Positions 49,501 through 55,580 of a stretch of DNA of 60,000 nucleotides are shown one piece after another (the stretch's first letter is position 1; the number at the start of each line of letters is the position of its first letter). This DNA is from Lineus longissimus (taxonomy: Eukaryota > Nemertea > Pilidiophora > Heteronemertea > Lineidae). The stretch covers positions 20,841,292 through 20,901,291 of the forward strand of contig NC_088312.1 in assembly GCF_910592395.1 (NCBI RefSeq), given 5' to 3'. The notes beneath the pieces were generated by a model that saw only the letters and a program-made list of their open reading frames with translations, did not search any database and had not been told where the DNA came from. The position numbers and the translations under genes were made by a program.

Positions 49501-51876
49501 TAGGTGAGACCCCCCCCCCCCTCCAGTGTAGCACCGTTAAACAATGAAGCTTTTGGGTTACCGAAAGCCAGGCGACGGGCAAAACATTTTCAGATTTTAG
49601 GTGTCTTAGTGGGCAGGGACAATGATTGATGGAGATCGTAAAATAACGTGTTAACCCAACTCTGGTGTTCTCACAAAAACAAACCCATCATCGTCTTATT
49701 TTATCAGATCAGAACCCATTTTATCTGCAATTATTCTAAATACCTGACTAGATTGAATTTTTTCAAAGTTCAGCACCAGAGTTATCCGATGTATTGCTTA
49801 GACGAAGGCGCTACACCTGCAGTAGTCCCCAGTGTAAACTCTACACAATGTTTTGAGTAGAGTATCTACAAGCATACCAAGCATAGCTAAACCTCGTTGA
49901 GAGCCATTCACCTTTAGATCGGGACATTCCCTAAGCTTATTGCACAAAAGAACAGATAGGCCCTCTTGAATGCACTCCACCTCAAATAATTTCAAAGGTC
50001 CCGAGTTGAATTGGATTTACTAATTGAACATTAGGAATGCTCATCAAGGTCGCATGAGTTCATGCTACAGATTTGCATGACATGCCTGAAGTATTTCTAC
50101 CATCTATTCACATTCGACTTATTTTCATTATACCATCAAACATTTGGTACATGCAAATAGACACTGTTCAGGACATTGCATTTGCACCAAGTGATTTATA
50201 TTGGATAGAATGGAATGTAGATAACTTTTCTGTAAAATTATAATGATATCTTGTATGTGTGTGTGGTGACAGAAGCTTTCAAAACCTCCCTCAATGCAAA
50301 TGTCGTATAAAGTATTTGTAAGAAATAGCAGCAGCTAAGAACCCAAAGGGCTACTTTGTAGACACGATAGTGATGATAAAGACAGTCCTTATACAGTGCG
50401 GTCACTGGGGTGTACAGAATGTCTGTTGGATGAGCCTAAAAGCTGCGGTCACTTTTAATTGTATCCGAGGCCGAGTGTCTAAGCCAGGCTAAGAAAAAGA
50501 GCCAACGTAGGTGGACAATGGACATTCAGTGTTCTAGCCAGGCCTCTTAAAGGGGGCGGTACCGCCGCCTTTAAAGTTTTGGGATGATTTACCACCCCCT
50601 TTGAATTTTCACCACCCCCTTTAAATTTGAAATTTCTAATGCATTTTCTATTAGAGCACCCCCTTTAAATTTGAGAAGAACCCACTTTGAAAAAATACTG
50701 TTCAAAGTTTTGCAGATTCCCACCCTCTTTGAGACAAAACCTGGCTAGAACACTGACACTGACAGTGGGCTGAAGTATACTCAATACCTCCATACACAGG
50801 CAACAACAACACTGGCTGTAGCCAGTACTTAATTGTCTGTAGTGCCTCCATCAGTTGACCTATGTACCATGATTCAGCTGAACAGCTGTTGCCATATTGT
50901 ACTGTACATGTATGTATTATGGTAAATAGGGATAGATCGGAGCCTCTTTTTAAACACACCCTTGACACTGCAATGAGTAATCAAATCACTGACACAGGCG
51001 CATCTTTACATGTGCATTAGGGTACACTGTATTGTAGGTTCTCAAGGAAAGTTAGTTTCATGTCATTCTAATTTCTCTGTTTCAACAACAACTCAACTCC
51101 ACCTAAATTGTTATTTTGACACATTCTTTCTGACATGATTTATGAAGACTTTTTGAAATTCTCTTGGGCAACGTCCATTCATCATCTTGTCCATGCAATG
51201 TGGGGAGTCAATGAAAGCAATCTAAAGATTTGTAGTTAGAAATAGAATGCAGGACAAGGCACTTTGATTTTTCTGCATTTCTTATCTTTGAAATTGAACC
51301 AAACCATACATGTAATGCAAGTACTTAGTTGGTACCATGATAACAGTTCGAAGACCCTGAAATAAAATGCACGGCGGATAAGGTCGAGGTTGAACCTGGT
51401 CCAAGTCGGGACTGGCATGAAGTCTATTAGTCATGATGAATGAATGAAACGTAAACAAAATATATAAATAAAACTATACTATAAAAATGGGGTCAGTACT
51501 CTACACAATAAACATACAAGGAACAATTATTACCAGCAATATTGCCCAGATGCCCACCACAGCACCTGGACCTCCTTGCTATAATTTGCCTCTGCCGACT
51601 GCTCTGGCATATATGCAGCCCACTTTCCCCATACATTTGTGCAGTGCATTTTTCAATGTCAAAACACATACAACTTGATTTCCGCCATTTGCCGACGTGG
51701 AAAAAACCTCCGTAAAGAGTAAATATTTCGATGGGGCGATAACAAGGAATTGCAATATGTAGTTTAATATCCTTTCTTTCGTTTCCGATATTTAATATCA
51801 TTTTTCCGTAAGTGAAAGGCATCCAATTACCTGGTTGTAAATCCAGCTCCGTCTCCGACGGGACACCGTCCGCCAT
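4256..51876 (-). CDS. MAP7: MAP7/ensconsin family microtubule-associated protein, complete gene of 11 backbone exons plus cassettes
   Basis: MAP7 proteins bind the microtubule lattice through an N-terminal coiled coil and recruit and activate kinesin-1 through the C-terminal MAP7 domain. Backbone exons (minus strand): 51876-51831, 41638-41375, 34159-33924, 32801-32528, 15267-15083, 10229-9892, 9419-9239, 8879-8718, 7389-6731, 6529-6229, 4597-4256. All have AG acceptors and GT donors, all phases agree, and the total is 2988 nt (995 residues plus stop). Recognised parts: coiled coil at about residues 104-200, FAFGSRTPR and RRPYDYESAHVR in the linker, a MAP7 domain that opens with KSKEEEYKAKLAEKRRQARE and ends near ERKKRLEMIMKRVK, and the C-terminal FEEVIDL and PLIAFEDN motifs that also occur in vertebrate MAP7. 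Extra candidate exons are listed separately. The exon chain is read by eye from phases and splice sites, without transcript data; the family call is secure, whereas the inclusion of each cassette is not. Confidence 0.93.
4994..5173. mobile_element. MITE of the AACCTCTC/GGACACC family, copy 1
   Basis: The right end GGTGTCCTTAATAGAGAGG plus TTCTACTG is the inverted counterpart of the AACCTCTCCCTTTAGGACAC near the left end. The internal part (CATTCAATTTAACCTCTCTA) recurs in the copy at 36128 and the fragment at 38660. The left end is diverged. Confidence 0.65.
6229..6529 (-). CDS. MAP7: MAP7 exon 10, conserved C-terminal motifs
   Basis: This 301-bp exon runs from phase 2 to phase 0 (residues 782-882), with a CTTTCAG acceptor and an AAAG|GTAACA donor. 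It contains NDFEEVIDLSNSN and, about 50 residues later, TPLIAFEDNAAF. Vertebrate MAP7 has the same order near its C-terminus (an FEEIINL-type motif, then ILAFDD), so the match extends beyond the low-complexity domain. Confidence 0.92.
6731..7389 (-). CDS. MAP7: MAP7 exon 9, Ser/Pro and acidic region with two KFKS motifs
   Basis: This 659-bp exon, the largest, runs from phase 0 to phase 2 (residues 563-781), with an ATATTTCAG acceptor and an AG|GTCAGT donor. The N-terminal part is Ser/Pro-rich (KRPFSPSPPSRTLSPSP). Two related motifs follow, KFKSALLQNMLEKR and KFKSPLLASMMSKR, and then a long acidic Ser-rich tail. It is predicted disordered. I do not recognise a domain here; the two basic-hydrophobic motifs look like short linear motifs. 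Confidence 0.9.
8120..8690. repeat. Minisatellite, 62-bp unit, about nine copies, in MAP7 intron 8
   Basis: The unit contains CACTTTAACACAAAGCACT, ACAACCCAAAGCACTCCAGC and AACACAAAGCGCTCTATCTA in order. Copies toward exon 8 are nearly identical, whereas those near 8120-8250 are diverged. One copy near 8495-8545 has lost an internal block of about 15 bp. Each unit is itself built from CAAAGC(A/G)CT submotifs about 15 bp apart. Confidence 0.9.
8718..8879 (-). CDS. MAP7: MAP7 exon 8, end of MAP7 domain
   Basis: This 162-bp exon is phase 0 at both ends (residues 509-562), with a TTTCCAG acceptor and an AAG|GTGTGA donor. It ends the domain with EERSERKKRLEMIMKRVK, which corresponds to the conserved ERKKRLEEIMKR close of vertebrate MAP7 domains. 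The 62-bp repeat array in the next intron begins about 30 bp past its donor. Confidence 0.92.
9239..9419 (-). CDS. MAP7: MAP7 exon 7, MAP7 domain
   Basis: This 181-bp exon runs from phase 2 to phase 0 (residues 448-508), with a TTTTGTAG acceptor and a GCG|GTAAGA donor. It encodes a continuous charged helix (LKEEERQRKEEEEEQRRMEE and on to EERAEAEKKA). The split AGA codon across the junction with exon 6 confirms the splice. Confidence 0.9.
9892..10229 (-). CDS. MAP7: MAP7 exon 6, K/E tract and start of MAP7 domain
   Basis: This 338-bp exon runs from phase 0 to phase 2 (residues 336-447), with a CTTGCAG acceptor and a CAG|GTAGCT donor. After a short Ser/Pro part it becomes a run of about 45 residues made nearly only of Lys and Glu (EEKKEEKKEEKREEKK type). 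It then opens the MAP7 domain with SKEEEYKAKLAEKRRQAREK, the family signature. The domain is the kinesin-1-binding part of MAP7 proteins. The K/E run is encoded by a near-microsatellite of GAAGAAAAG units. Confidence 0.93.
12405..12483. repeat. Tandem duplication of a 41-bp unit, two copies
   Basis: ATCATTCTCATAGACATCTT followed by CACCAAAGGTAGTTGGAT occurs twice, 41 bp apart and nearly identical. Confidence 0.85.
12624..12662 (-). CDS. MAP7: MAP7 candidate 39-bp microexon D
   Basis: An acceptor (ACATTGCTTACAG) opens 39 bases ending in AAG|GTTAGT, phase 0 at both ends, as required between exons 5 and 6. It would insert GPMKAMPVPILKK. The Lys/Pro-rich peptide fits its neighbours (EVTPTK before, KSAPTEK after). 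Microexons of this kind are hard to prove without RNA. Confidence 0.52.
15083..15267 (-). CDS. MAP7: MAP7 exon 5, charged linker
   Basis: This 185-bp exon runs from phase 1 to phase 0 (residues 274-335), with an acceptor CTCCTCTAG and a donor AAG|GTGAGA. It encodes TRSRSQGAEKLKEKEKERER, a proline run and MKTLDRLSVAKKPAKEVTPTK. The highly charged helix followed by a Pro/Lys linker leads into the MAP7 domain. The acceptor phase accepts exon 4, cassettes B or C, or the candidate internal first exon. Confidence 0.87.
15739..16177. mobile_element. Non-autonomous DNA transposon, TIR GGTTCCACTACAGG
   Basis: Perfect 14-bp terminal inverted repeats lie at 15739-15752 and 16164-16177. The interior has nested inverted segments: TAGTCCGGACTA occurs twice, and CGGCTACAGGTGGCG is answered by CGCCACCTGTAGCCG. 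The element is 439 bp and richer in GC than its flanks. It has no ORF; the superfamily is unclear. Confidence 0.75.
16955..17450 (+). pseudogene. GC-richer insert with two tandem open frames, possible RNA-virus-derived fragment
   Basis: The first frame (to a TAA at 17235-17237, about 90 codons, truncated at its 5' side by a stop at 16947) is rich in Tyr/Trp and ends ...YYWTQSPTGC...VQPVKL. Four bases after the stop, an ATG at 17241 opens a 69-codon frame with a Gly-rich start (MDELRGGMGGFLGW). Composition differs from the surrounding AT-rich intron. A long capsid-like C-terminus followed by a small ORF resembles the 3' end of calici-like genomes, but I recognise no definite motif. It is antisense to MAP7. 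A degraded host retrocopy is an alternative. Confidence 0.25.
20985..21190 (-). mobile_element. Probable tRNA-derived SINE
   Basis: The minus strand carries CCTGGTTCGAACCCC (21119-21133), a near-perfect Pol III B box in a T-arm context, followed by a non-tRNA body with GTGTAAAATGGGTGCCGG, a motif often seen in invertebrate SINE cores. The A box is degenerate, so this is not a functional tRNA gene. Boundaries are approximate. Confidence 0.5.
21689..21868 (-). CDS. MAP7: MAP7 cassette exon C, Arg/Ser-rich
   Basis: This 180-bp open segment is phase 1 at both ends, with a CACACAG acceptor and a strong ACAG|GTAAGG donor. It encodes DSITPLPLRRHSLPSKTPDR, then SRHRSSSLQSVM and RRQRSYSLQTVRR, two copies of a basic SLQ(S/T)V motif. 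The Arg/Ser composition matches exon 4 and cassette B. Lengths in multiples of three allow skipping without a frameshift. Confidence 0.72.
22586..22741 (-). CDS. MAP7: MAP7 cassette exon B, Ser/Thr- and basic-rich
   Basis: This 156-bp open segment is phase 1 at both ends, between a good acceptor (CATATCTCTTAG) and a CCTG|GTAAGA donor. It encodes ASQENLAQSTSLPSKRLSAS, then LTRKRSVEISTS and SSPRENSSSP: kinase-type basic Ser motifs and SP sites like the surrounding linker. It lies between exons 4 and 5, both phase 1 at the junction. Composition, phase and splice sites agree; whether it is always included is unknown. Confidence 0.68.
22912..23080. repeat. Degenerate short tandem repeat (GCATTTACTACTTTT)
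   Basis: Five or six imperfect units of about 30-35 bp, each with a variant of GCATTTACTACTTTT or ATTTACTTCTTTT. Confidence 0.6.
26250..26298. repeat. Short tandem repeat, 12-bp unit TGTGTATTTGCC, about four copies
   Basis: TGTGTATTTGCC is repeated with single changes, ending in TATGTATTTATTC. Confidence 0.85.
26995..27365. repeat. Diverged tandem duplication, period about 210 bp
   Basis: The segment with GATTGGAACCCC..GTGACAAGCCTGGTAATG and TTCAGCACACCA recurs downstream as GATTAGAACCCC..GGACAAGCTTGATAATG and TTTAGCACACCA. Two copies, moderately diverged. Confidence 0.65.
28090..28177 (-). CDS. MAP7: Candidate alternative MAP7 first exon inside intron 4
   Basis: An ATG at 28177 opens 29 codons plus one G, with an in-frame TGA 24 nt upstream. 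The peptide starts MNKIEKLVRAYTW and ends acidic and Ser-rich, SLSSVDEDLDD. The donor GATG|GTAAGATT is strong and leaves phase 1, compatible with the acceptors at 22741, 21868 and 15267. A transcript starting here would lack the coiled coil and keep the linker and MAP7 domain. A second upstream AG (TTTTCAAG) would also allow a spliced 5' UTR. Confidence 0.45.
28600..29400. repeat. Ancient degenerate tandem repeats
   Basis: Recurring blocks include GAACTCTTGTC near 28662 and 28857, (G)ACCTCAC(C/G)GATCAATG near 28879 and 29152, and GTATCC/GTCCTATCC..GCAATAGCTTT-type blocks near 29045 and 29315. Units are too diverged to define boundaries by eye. No gene is seen. Confidence 0.4.
32528..32801 (-). 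CDS. MAP7: MAP7 exon 4, end of coiled coil and Ser/Arg linker
   Basis: This 274-bp exon runs from phase 0 to phase 1 (residues 183-273), with a TTTCAG acceptor and a CATG|GTATGT donor. It completes the coiled coil (ERQTVLLRKSQERDAKLE), then carries IFAFGSRTPRE, a signature of invertebrate MAP7, and RRSSSHTSLVRRPYDYESAH followed by SHRRAASASS, a basic Ser-rich stretch with several RRxS kinase-type sites. It precedes the largest intron, which holds the next cassettes. Confidence 0.9.
33924..34159 (-). CDS. MAP7: MAP7 exon 3, N-terminal microtubule-binding coiled coil
   Basis: This 236-bp exon runs from phase 1 to phase 0 (residues 104-182), with a TTTCCAG acceptor and an AAG|GTACGT donor. The product is almost entirely charged helix, including KSKEREEKIRQMREKQAKER and ERRVAVEERRKKLLEAEK. 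It aligns by eye with the vertebrate MAP7 N-terminal coiled coil, which contains a similar ERRRAAVEEKRRQRLEEDKE segment. This is the microtubule-binding part of the family. Confidence 0.92.
35049..35076 (-). CDS. MAP7: Candidate alternative MAP7 first exon just upstream of exon 3
   Basis: An ATG opens nine codons (MDVYYNLSF) plus one G, followed by a strong donor TTTTG|GTGAGTTA. An in-frame TAG lies seven codons upstream of the ATG. The exon ends in phase 1, and G plus the AT opening exon 3 gives GAT (Asp). That would yield an isoform starting directly before the coiled coil. The segment is short, and it is supported only by donor, phase and upstream stop. Confidence 0.32.
35500..35626. mobile_element. 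Short MITE with ATAGGGAGTTTTTGCAAAT ends
   Basis: The left end ATAGGGAGTTTTTGCAAATC and the right end (reverse complement ATAGGGACTTTTCAGCC) are imperfect inverted repeats extending about 40 bp; TA-type flanks. The left end nearly matches the element at 55.5 kb. Confidence 0.55.
36128..36313. mobile_element. MITE of the AACCTCTC/GGACACC family, copy 2
   Basis: Begins CAGTAAAGAGTGCAACCTCC and ends GGAGAGGTTTTACTG; the interior CATTCAATTTGACCT matches copy 1 and the fragment at 38660-38740. Its right end supplies the donor of the weak candidate exon at 36312-36446. Confidence 0.7.
36312..36446 (-). CDS. Weak candidate MAP7 cassette exon with a donor inside a transposon end
   Basis: A good acceptor (a T-rich tract ending TGTCTCCAG) opens 135 bases without a stop, phase 1 to phase 1 in the intron between exons 2 and 3. 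The donor, ACA|GTAAAACC, is the terminal inverted repeat of the MITE at 36128-36313. The encoded peptide contains MPLPPSTMLHPHND and does not resemble the rest of MAP7. It could be an exonised element or chance. Confidence 0.22.
37430..37465 (-). CDS. MAP7: MAP7 candidate 36-bp microexon
   Basis: A pyrimidine-rich tract ending TTTTCTTCAG precedes 36 open bases followed by CAG|GTTAGT. The segment is phase 1 at both ends, as this intron requires, and would add SVLQHSVDYLS plus two junction residues between exons 2 and 3. When it is included, the junction codon before exon 3 becomes GAT (Asp) instead of AAT (Asn). The support is splice-site quality and phase only, so transcript evidence is needed. 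Confidence 0.42.
38655..38740. mobile_element. Fragment of the AACCTCTC/GGACACC MITE family
   Basis: CATTCAATTTGACCTCTCTA and CAGTCCCAAGGGAGTCC match the interior and right half of the full copies; the ends are missing. Confidence 0.55.
39105..39470. repeat. Tandem repeat, period about 145 bp, about 2.5 copies
   Basis: Each unit holds TACCATGCC..GGCTCAATAATCACTG, then GGTTGGC, CCGACACTG..TACAGGTCA, and CACTG(A/T)TGTACTCCACCA. Copies begin near 39119, 39265 and 39405. Confidence 0.75.
41375..41638 (-). CDS. MAP7: MAP7 exon 2, acidic N-terminal region
   Basis: This 264-bp exon is phase 1 at both ends and covers residues 16-103 of the backbone. It is flanked by a CTTGCAG acceptor and a GGAA|GTAAGT donor. 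The product is acidic and disordered in the middle (NNTDDEHKLDEDGKP) and ends Ser/Pro-rich with SRPASAGSAHLKSPGS; vertebrate MAP7 has a similar SRPASA stretch just before its coiled coil. Confidence 0.85.
41710..41772 (-). CDS. MAP7: MAP7 candidate cassette mini-exon, tandem copy of the start of exon 2
   Basis: A 63-bp open segment lies between a TACTAG acceptor and a CAG|GTGACA donor, phase 1 at both ends, so inclusion adds 21 residues. It opens APEPKLEHRTEYN, against APEPEHPTEHN at the start of exon 2 (41638), only 71 bp downstream. The resemblance extends into the acceptor and the start of the coding sequence, which indicates a local tandem duplication of an acceptor plus exon start that gained its own donor. 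It may be skipped or included. Confidence 0.62.
42815..43130. repeat. Diverged tandem duplication, period about 180 bp
   Basis: GGATAATCATCTGCCAAC..GGATATGAGGCACA..CCAACTAAGTCCA..CCACAGGGTTCAA at 42828-42945 recurs as GGATAATCAGCAGCCAA..GGATATGAGGCACA..CCAACCAAGTCCA..CCACAAGGTTCAA at 43011-43122. Confidence 0.75.
43380..43440 (-). CDS. Weak candidate alternative MAP7 first exon in intron 1
   Basis: An ATG opens 20 codons plus one G (VFYVQVHSYAYDDEEILLR) before a donor CGGG|GTAAGC. Phase 1 fits the acceptors at 41772 and 41638. It abuts a tandem repeat block at 43.46-43.83 kb. There is no family match for the peptide, so only phase and donor support it. Confidence 0.22.
43460..43830. repeat. 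Tandem repeat, period about 105 bp, about 2.5 copies
   Basis: CTCTGTGGCTGAAGAATGCTT and CCTGTGGCTGAAGAGTTCTT lie about 105 bp apart, each followed by a GCATGG block; GACAATCTCCA(A/T)TG recurs at 43586 and 43795. Because the period is a multiple of three, long frames run across the copies on both strands; I see no reason to call a protein. Confidence 0.65.
46521..46544. repeat. Poly-C homopolymer, 24 bases
   Basis: An uninterrupted run of 24 C on the plus strand in MAP7 intron 1; its length may be inaccurate in the assembly. Confidence 0.9.
48776..49478. mobile_element. Non-autonomous DNA transposon, TIR GGGCCGTTTAGACG, TA target site
   Basis: Perfect 14-bp inverted ends lie at 48778-48791 and 49463-49476, each flanked by TA. 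Subterminal repeats of GGTCT, CCGATCGG and ATGCGGTCT type occur in both halves. The element is about 700 bp with no ORF. Confidence 0.75.
50527..50757. mobile_element. hAT-like MITE, TIR CAGTGTTCTAGCCAGG
   Basis: A perfect 16-bp inverted pair flanks a core of short repeats of CACCCCCTTTAAATTTGA type. CAGTG-type ends fit hAT elements, but no clear 8-bp target duplication is visible, so the superfamily is tentative. Confidence 0.65.
51831..51876 (-). CDS. MAP7: MAP7 exon 1 (start codon)
   Basis: Starts ATGGCGGACGG and encodes MADGVPSETELDLQP plus one base. The donor is CAG|GTAATT, so the exon ends in phase 1. Joining the last G to the CT that opens the next exon gives Ala and an open frame. 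The start was chosen because the ATG lies in a YY1-type motif (AAAATGGCGG), as in many TATA-less housekeeping promoters, and because the phase fits exon 2 exactly. The intron that follows is about 10 kb. Confidence 0.8.
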
Positions 51877-51915
51877 TTTCTATTTTGCAAACTTAGCTAT
51901 TGCGCATGCGTATTA
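51877..51915 (-). promoter_or_regulatory. MAP7 core promoter / 5' UTR with YY1-like and NRF1-like motifs
   Basis: The start codon is embedded in GAAAATGGCGGAC, matching the YY1 motif that commonly overlaps initiation sites. About 25 bp upstream, TTGCGCATGCGTA (51899-51911) is a near-consensus, nearly palindromic NRF1 site. There is no TATA box. The motifs are visible; their function is inferred from known TATA-less promoters. Confidence 0.55.
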
Positions 51916-53161
51916 TGGTGCCATGTGTCATGTGCACACCCACCCATTTTCGTGTGAAAAGACCAAATATCGAATAAGAGACAAATAATGTGCTATTTCT
52001 GAATTGTATACACCTCCAAATGAATTAACCCATTAAGGGCCCTCAATCCAATGACTCCCTCATCATGGATAAGCCCATATTGTGATGTCACATTGTCACA
52101 ACCAACCAACAGGTGATTGTGACATGAGGACAGTCCAGGTTGTGACTAATTCTTGGTGTGACACTGTTGTCAGGTTTTGCAATAATTTCATTTGACACTT
52201 GCGGTAGCAGTAGTAGGGAGATATTAGGTACATGAAACATAAGCAACGAACCCAGGGCAACAACCTATGGCTTCACATGCGTCATCCTAATTTGGTGTTC
52301 TTATGCATGTGAGGAACGAGGCCAGGCTGGTCCGGACCACTCCGTCCGGAGCGTAAGATCTCTGGACCTGCATGCGCCGCAATGAATTAGAACACTCCCA
52401 ACGCAGTGGTCTGGATTGGCCGAATTTTGAAGGGAAATCATGATGAGCAAGGTAAATTTGAGATCTTTTTCGTAAGGTCTTGTTTGTTAATTGATAGACA
52501 GGGATTACCTCATTAATAGCTGAGTTGGCAGCAAAAAATTGCCGAATAATTACACTCACTAATTATGGTCGTACCCATGCAAGCCTCAAGCTGGATGGCA
52601 AGATGACAATTAAAGTAGACATTTTTGGCTTGATTTTAAATGATATCAACTAACAGAATTTCGGTCGATTTTGAAATAGGAACGCGATCTTTTTCTATAT
52701 ATTTTCTCACAGGCATGGATTAACACGGCCCCGTATTGTGTCAAATTCTAACATGTCTCATGAAAACGCTAATAAAAAAAATTAGAATCAATGGCACGTT
52801 TTCAAATTCACTTATGACATTGAAAAGATATAGGACTACACTTCTGCAAAGTTTGATGAAACTCCCAGCATTGATTCTTTTTTAAATCACGAAAATGTAT
52901 GTATACAGAATGTTCACGGACCCTTTCGCAGATTTAATTATGTCTTGAGCCCGCGCCTGCATGGCTCCCCTGCCTTTTCCAATCCACACTACCTAGTACG
53001 CACATAGAACGTCCCCACAGGAGTAATGCCGCGAGAATTGCTCGATTGCCTGCGACAAAAACCACCCGTTTGCGTCTGTCGGTGAAAGTCGAAAAGTTGG
53101 CTAAACCGATGGGCGGTGTCAGTTCCCTTTAAGGGACGCCTCAAAGAACCCAGTTGCTGTC

Positions 53162-53423
53162 TTAACACCTTCAGCGCCGAACCTTCGTGGCCCAAATCCC
53201 CCTCCCCTTTGAGCTGGTTATCGGAGTCTCATGGACTTCATGAAAGAACTACACCATCGCCATCTTCAGGGCAAGGTAGGAACTGGAAAGACCTCTTCTT
53301 GTCTTTTCAGTTCCTATCTTGCCCTGAAGATGGCGATGGCGTAGTTCTTTCATGAAGTCCATGAGACTCCGATAACCAGCTCAAAGAAGGGGATTTGGAC
53401 CACGTAGATCTACGTGGTGTTAA
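53162..53423. mobile_element. piggyBac-like foldback MITE flanked by TTAA
   Basis: Arms of about 120 bp pair almost perfectly around an 8-bp loop (CTCTTCTT) near 53298. The outer ends are TTAACACC (53162) and GGTGTTAA (ends 53423), giving TTAA on both sides, the target site of piggyBac. It has no coding capacity and lies about 1.3 kb upstream of the MAP7 start. Confidence 0.75.
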
Positions 53424-55467
53424 ACACTTTTAAAATCTTGCCATGGGTCGGGATTGATGTTACCTTTATGTCTACATGAAGACAGTTATGAAGAATCTTA
53501 CCTTTCTCCAACGATTTCAGTGAGGCAGGGCTACAATCACGAAATGTTAATCTTGACACTCGAAATGGCTGGTCATTACGTGAACCAGGATTTAAAAACA
53601 GAGAAGTTGAGAAGAACACACCCTCGCCACGAGCCGAGTACAACTCGATGGTTGTTCATGCATCAAACAGGTCTTCACTTCTTCCCCGTTGCCTTAAAAT
53701 CCGCATGACATCTCTAAATAATAGGATTTGTAATCCTCTGAACATGTAATTTCGCACTTCCAGCACGATAATCATTATCGCCATTCCAGAGCAATAACAT
53801 GTATCTTGCAGAACTTTCCCTGATGAAACATGACAAATGTCCGAGAGTTTCCAGTTCTTATCCATTTGACGTAGTGTCTTATCAAAACTAGTGTGATCTC
53901 ATATTACCGAGGAGAAAGTGCAACACACGAAAGTTGATGAATGGTTTAAAAATAAACGACAACAACGTATTTATTTCATTTATATTATATTTCATTGTTA
54001 TCATTCTTTCATTTTTTTCTTGAAAATTATCACAATACAAAACTATAAACAAGCTGTAGCACATAGTATTTTGGCACTTAGGGTGAAATCTATACAACAA
54101 TATAAAAATATCTTAGTCACAAATGTTGTGTGGTATCATGAAATCTTTCACATCTTAATGGCGGCATATTTGGCATTCGATCAGCAGTTGGGTGACTCTC
54201 CACAAACGAGCACTCAACTGAATATGGGTCGGGGAAAAAGTGGCACCAGTCACTTGCCCAAACGTCACATGTACACTCATAAGCAAGTGAATGAATCGTT
54301 ATCGTCTTCTCTTTGATATCTAAGTATATATTGACGTTAGAGTATAGAGAATGTGCTCCATAAGACACCTTTTACTTTTATCAGCGTCAACTGCTTTTAA
54401 CTATTATCAGATTTCCATATTGGAACTCCTCGTCAAACACTTCAGTGAGCTTTGAGTCGTGTAAACTAAGGATATTCTGCCATTCTCGACATATAGAAGT
54501 GAAGTATATGTACCGAGATTTTACTTCGTGATATTAAGTTAAGGAGGCAACTTCGCTGCCAAAGGAACATCATGACATAAAAGCAGTGAGGTATGTGGTT
54601 TAGAAGCAAGACAAATGATACATTCCGGTGGAAGTGAATCGGCTTCATCCTTCCGATGAAAGAAGCATCTAAAGAATGACGAATGAAGTGCCTCAGGAGT
54701 CTGACAGTGAATCTTGATTAGGTTCCGAGAACGGAACAAAATACATGAAATCATATCATGACGGGAATTCCCCATTCTTGCCCCAATATTTGTGGTTGAG
54801 CTCAGATTGCGTTCTCTGTAAACAAACACTGACTTCATCAGACGTTTACGACGGAGATTCCTTTGAAAACAAGGTGGCTTAATTCAACCTCGCCTTTAGG
54901 TTCACATTTCTGTATGATCAGTGGGTAGACGCTGGTTGAACTGGGGACGGGCTTGTATGCTGTTGAACCTCGCATCTGCCGAAGAATACCATTTTCTTGT
55001 CGTGAAAATATATTAAAGAGGCAGGTTTAGCAAGTGTCAGCAATCCTGCTCTATGCAATTACGCGACATTGGACATTTCCGAATGGACGTTCATACTTGG
55101 TAGTATAAGAAGAATGGATTAAATCTTCAAAGGTTATCGCCAATGAAATACATTCAGATCTAGACCTCCGGCCTTCGTCGTTCGTAAGGGTTTGAAATCA
55201 GACTATAAGCGAGATACGAACGAGGAAGGACGAATTTTGTAAATGTATTTTATTGAAGATTTGCTTTGAAAATTTCGCCGATTTCTCCTGCAACTCAGTA
55301 TGAACGATAATGTACAAGTGTCGCGTAAATAAGTTGGCACAAGACTTGATAACACCACATACCTTCGTTCTTCGTCGCACGTACAGATTTCAAAGCCAGT
55401 TTAATGTTGCCACGTCGCCAATAAGCGACAACGAAGACAACCATTCATCTCACGTCAGCCTCATATT

Positions 55468-55580
55468 AGTGACTTTAAGCAAATTCCCCGAAATTCAAAT
55501 TCCTCGACATCGTGGTAGGAACTTGAACATGGGAAAGGCGTTGGCGTTGGCGGTTCGGGGAATTTGCAAAAACTCCCTAT
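55468..55580. mobile_element. Short MITE related to the 35.5-kb element
   Basis: GCAAATTCCCCGAA (55479-55492) and TTCGGGGAATTTGC (55554-55567) form an inverted pair. The right end continues AAAAACTCCCTATTG, the reverse complement of the left end of the 35500 element. Confidence 0.55.

Larger units (their letters stand above)
41773..51830. other. MAP7 intron 1 (phase 1), about 10 kb
   Basis: Holds tandem duplications at 42.8-43.8 kb, poly-C at 46.5 kb, a 700-bp TIR element and a hAT-like MITE. 43.9-46.5 and 46.6-48.7 kb have no recognised gene; open frames there lack domains and suitable phases. Confidence 0.6.
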
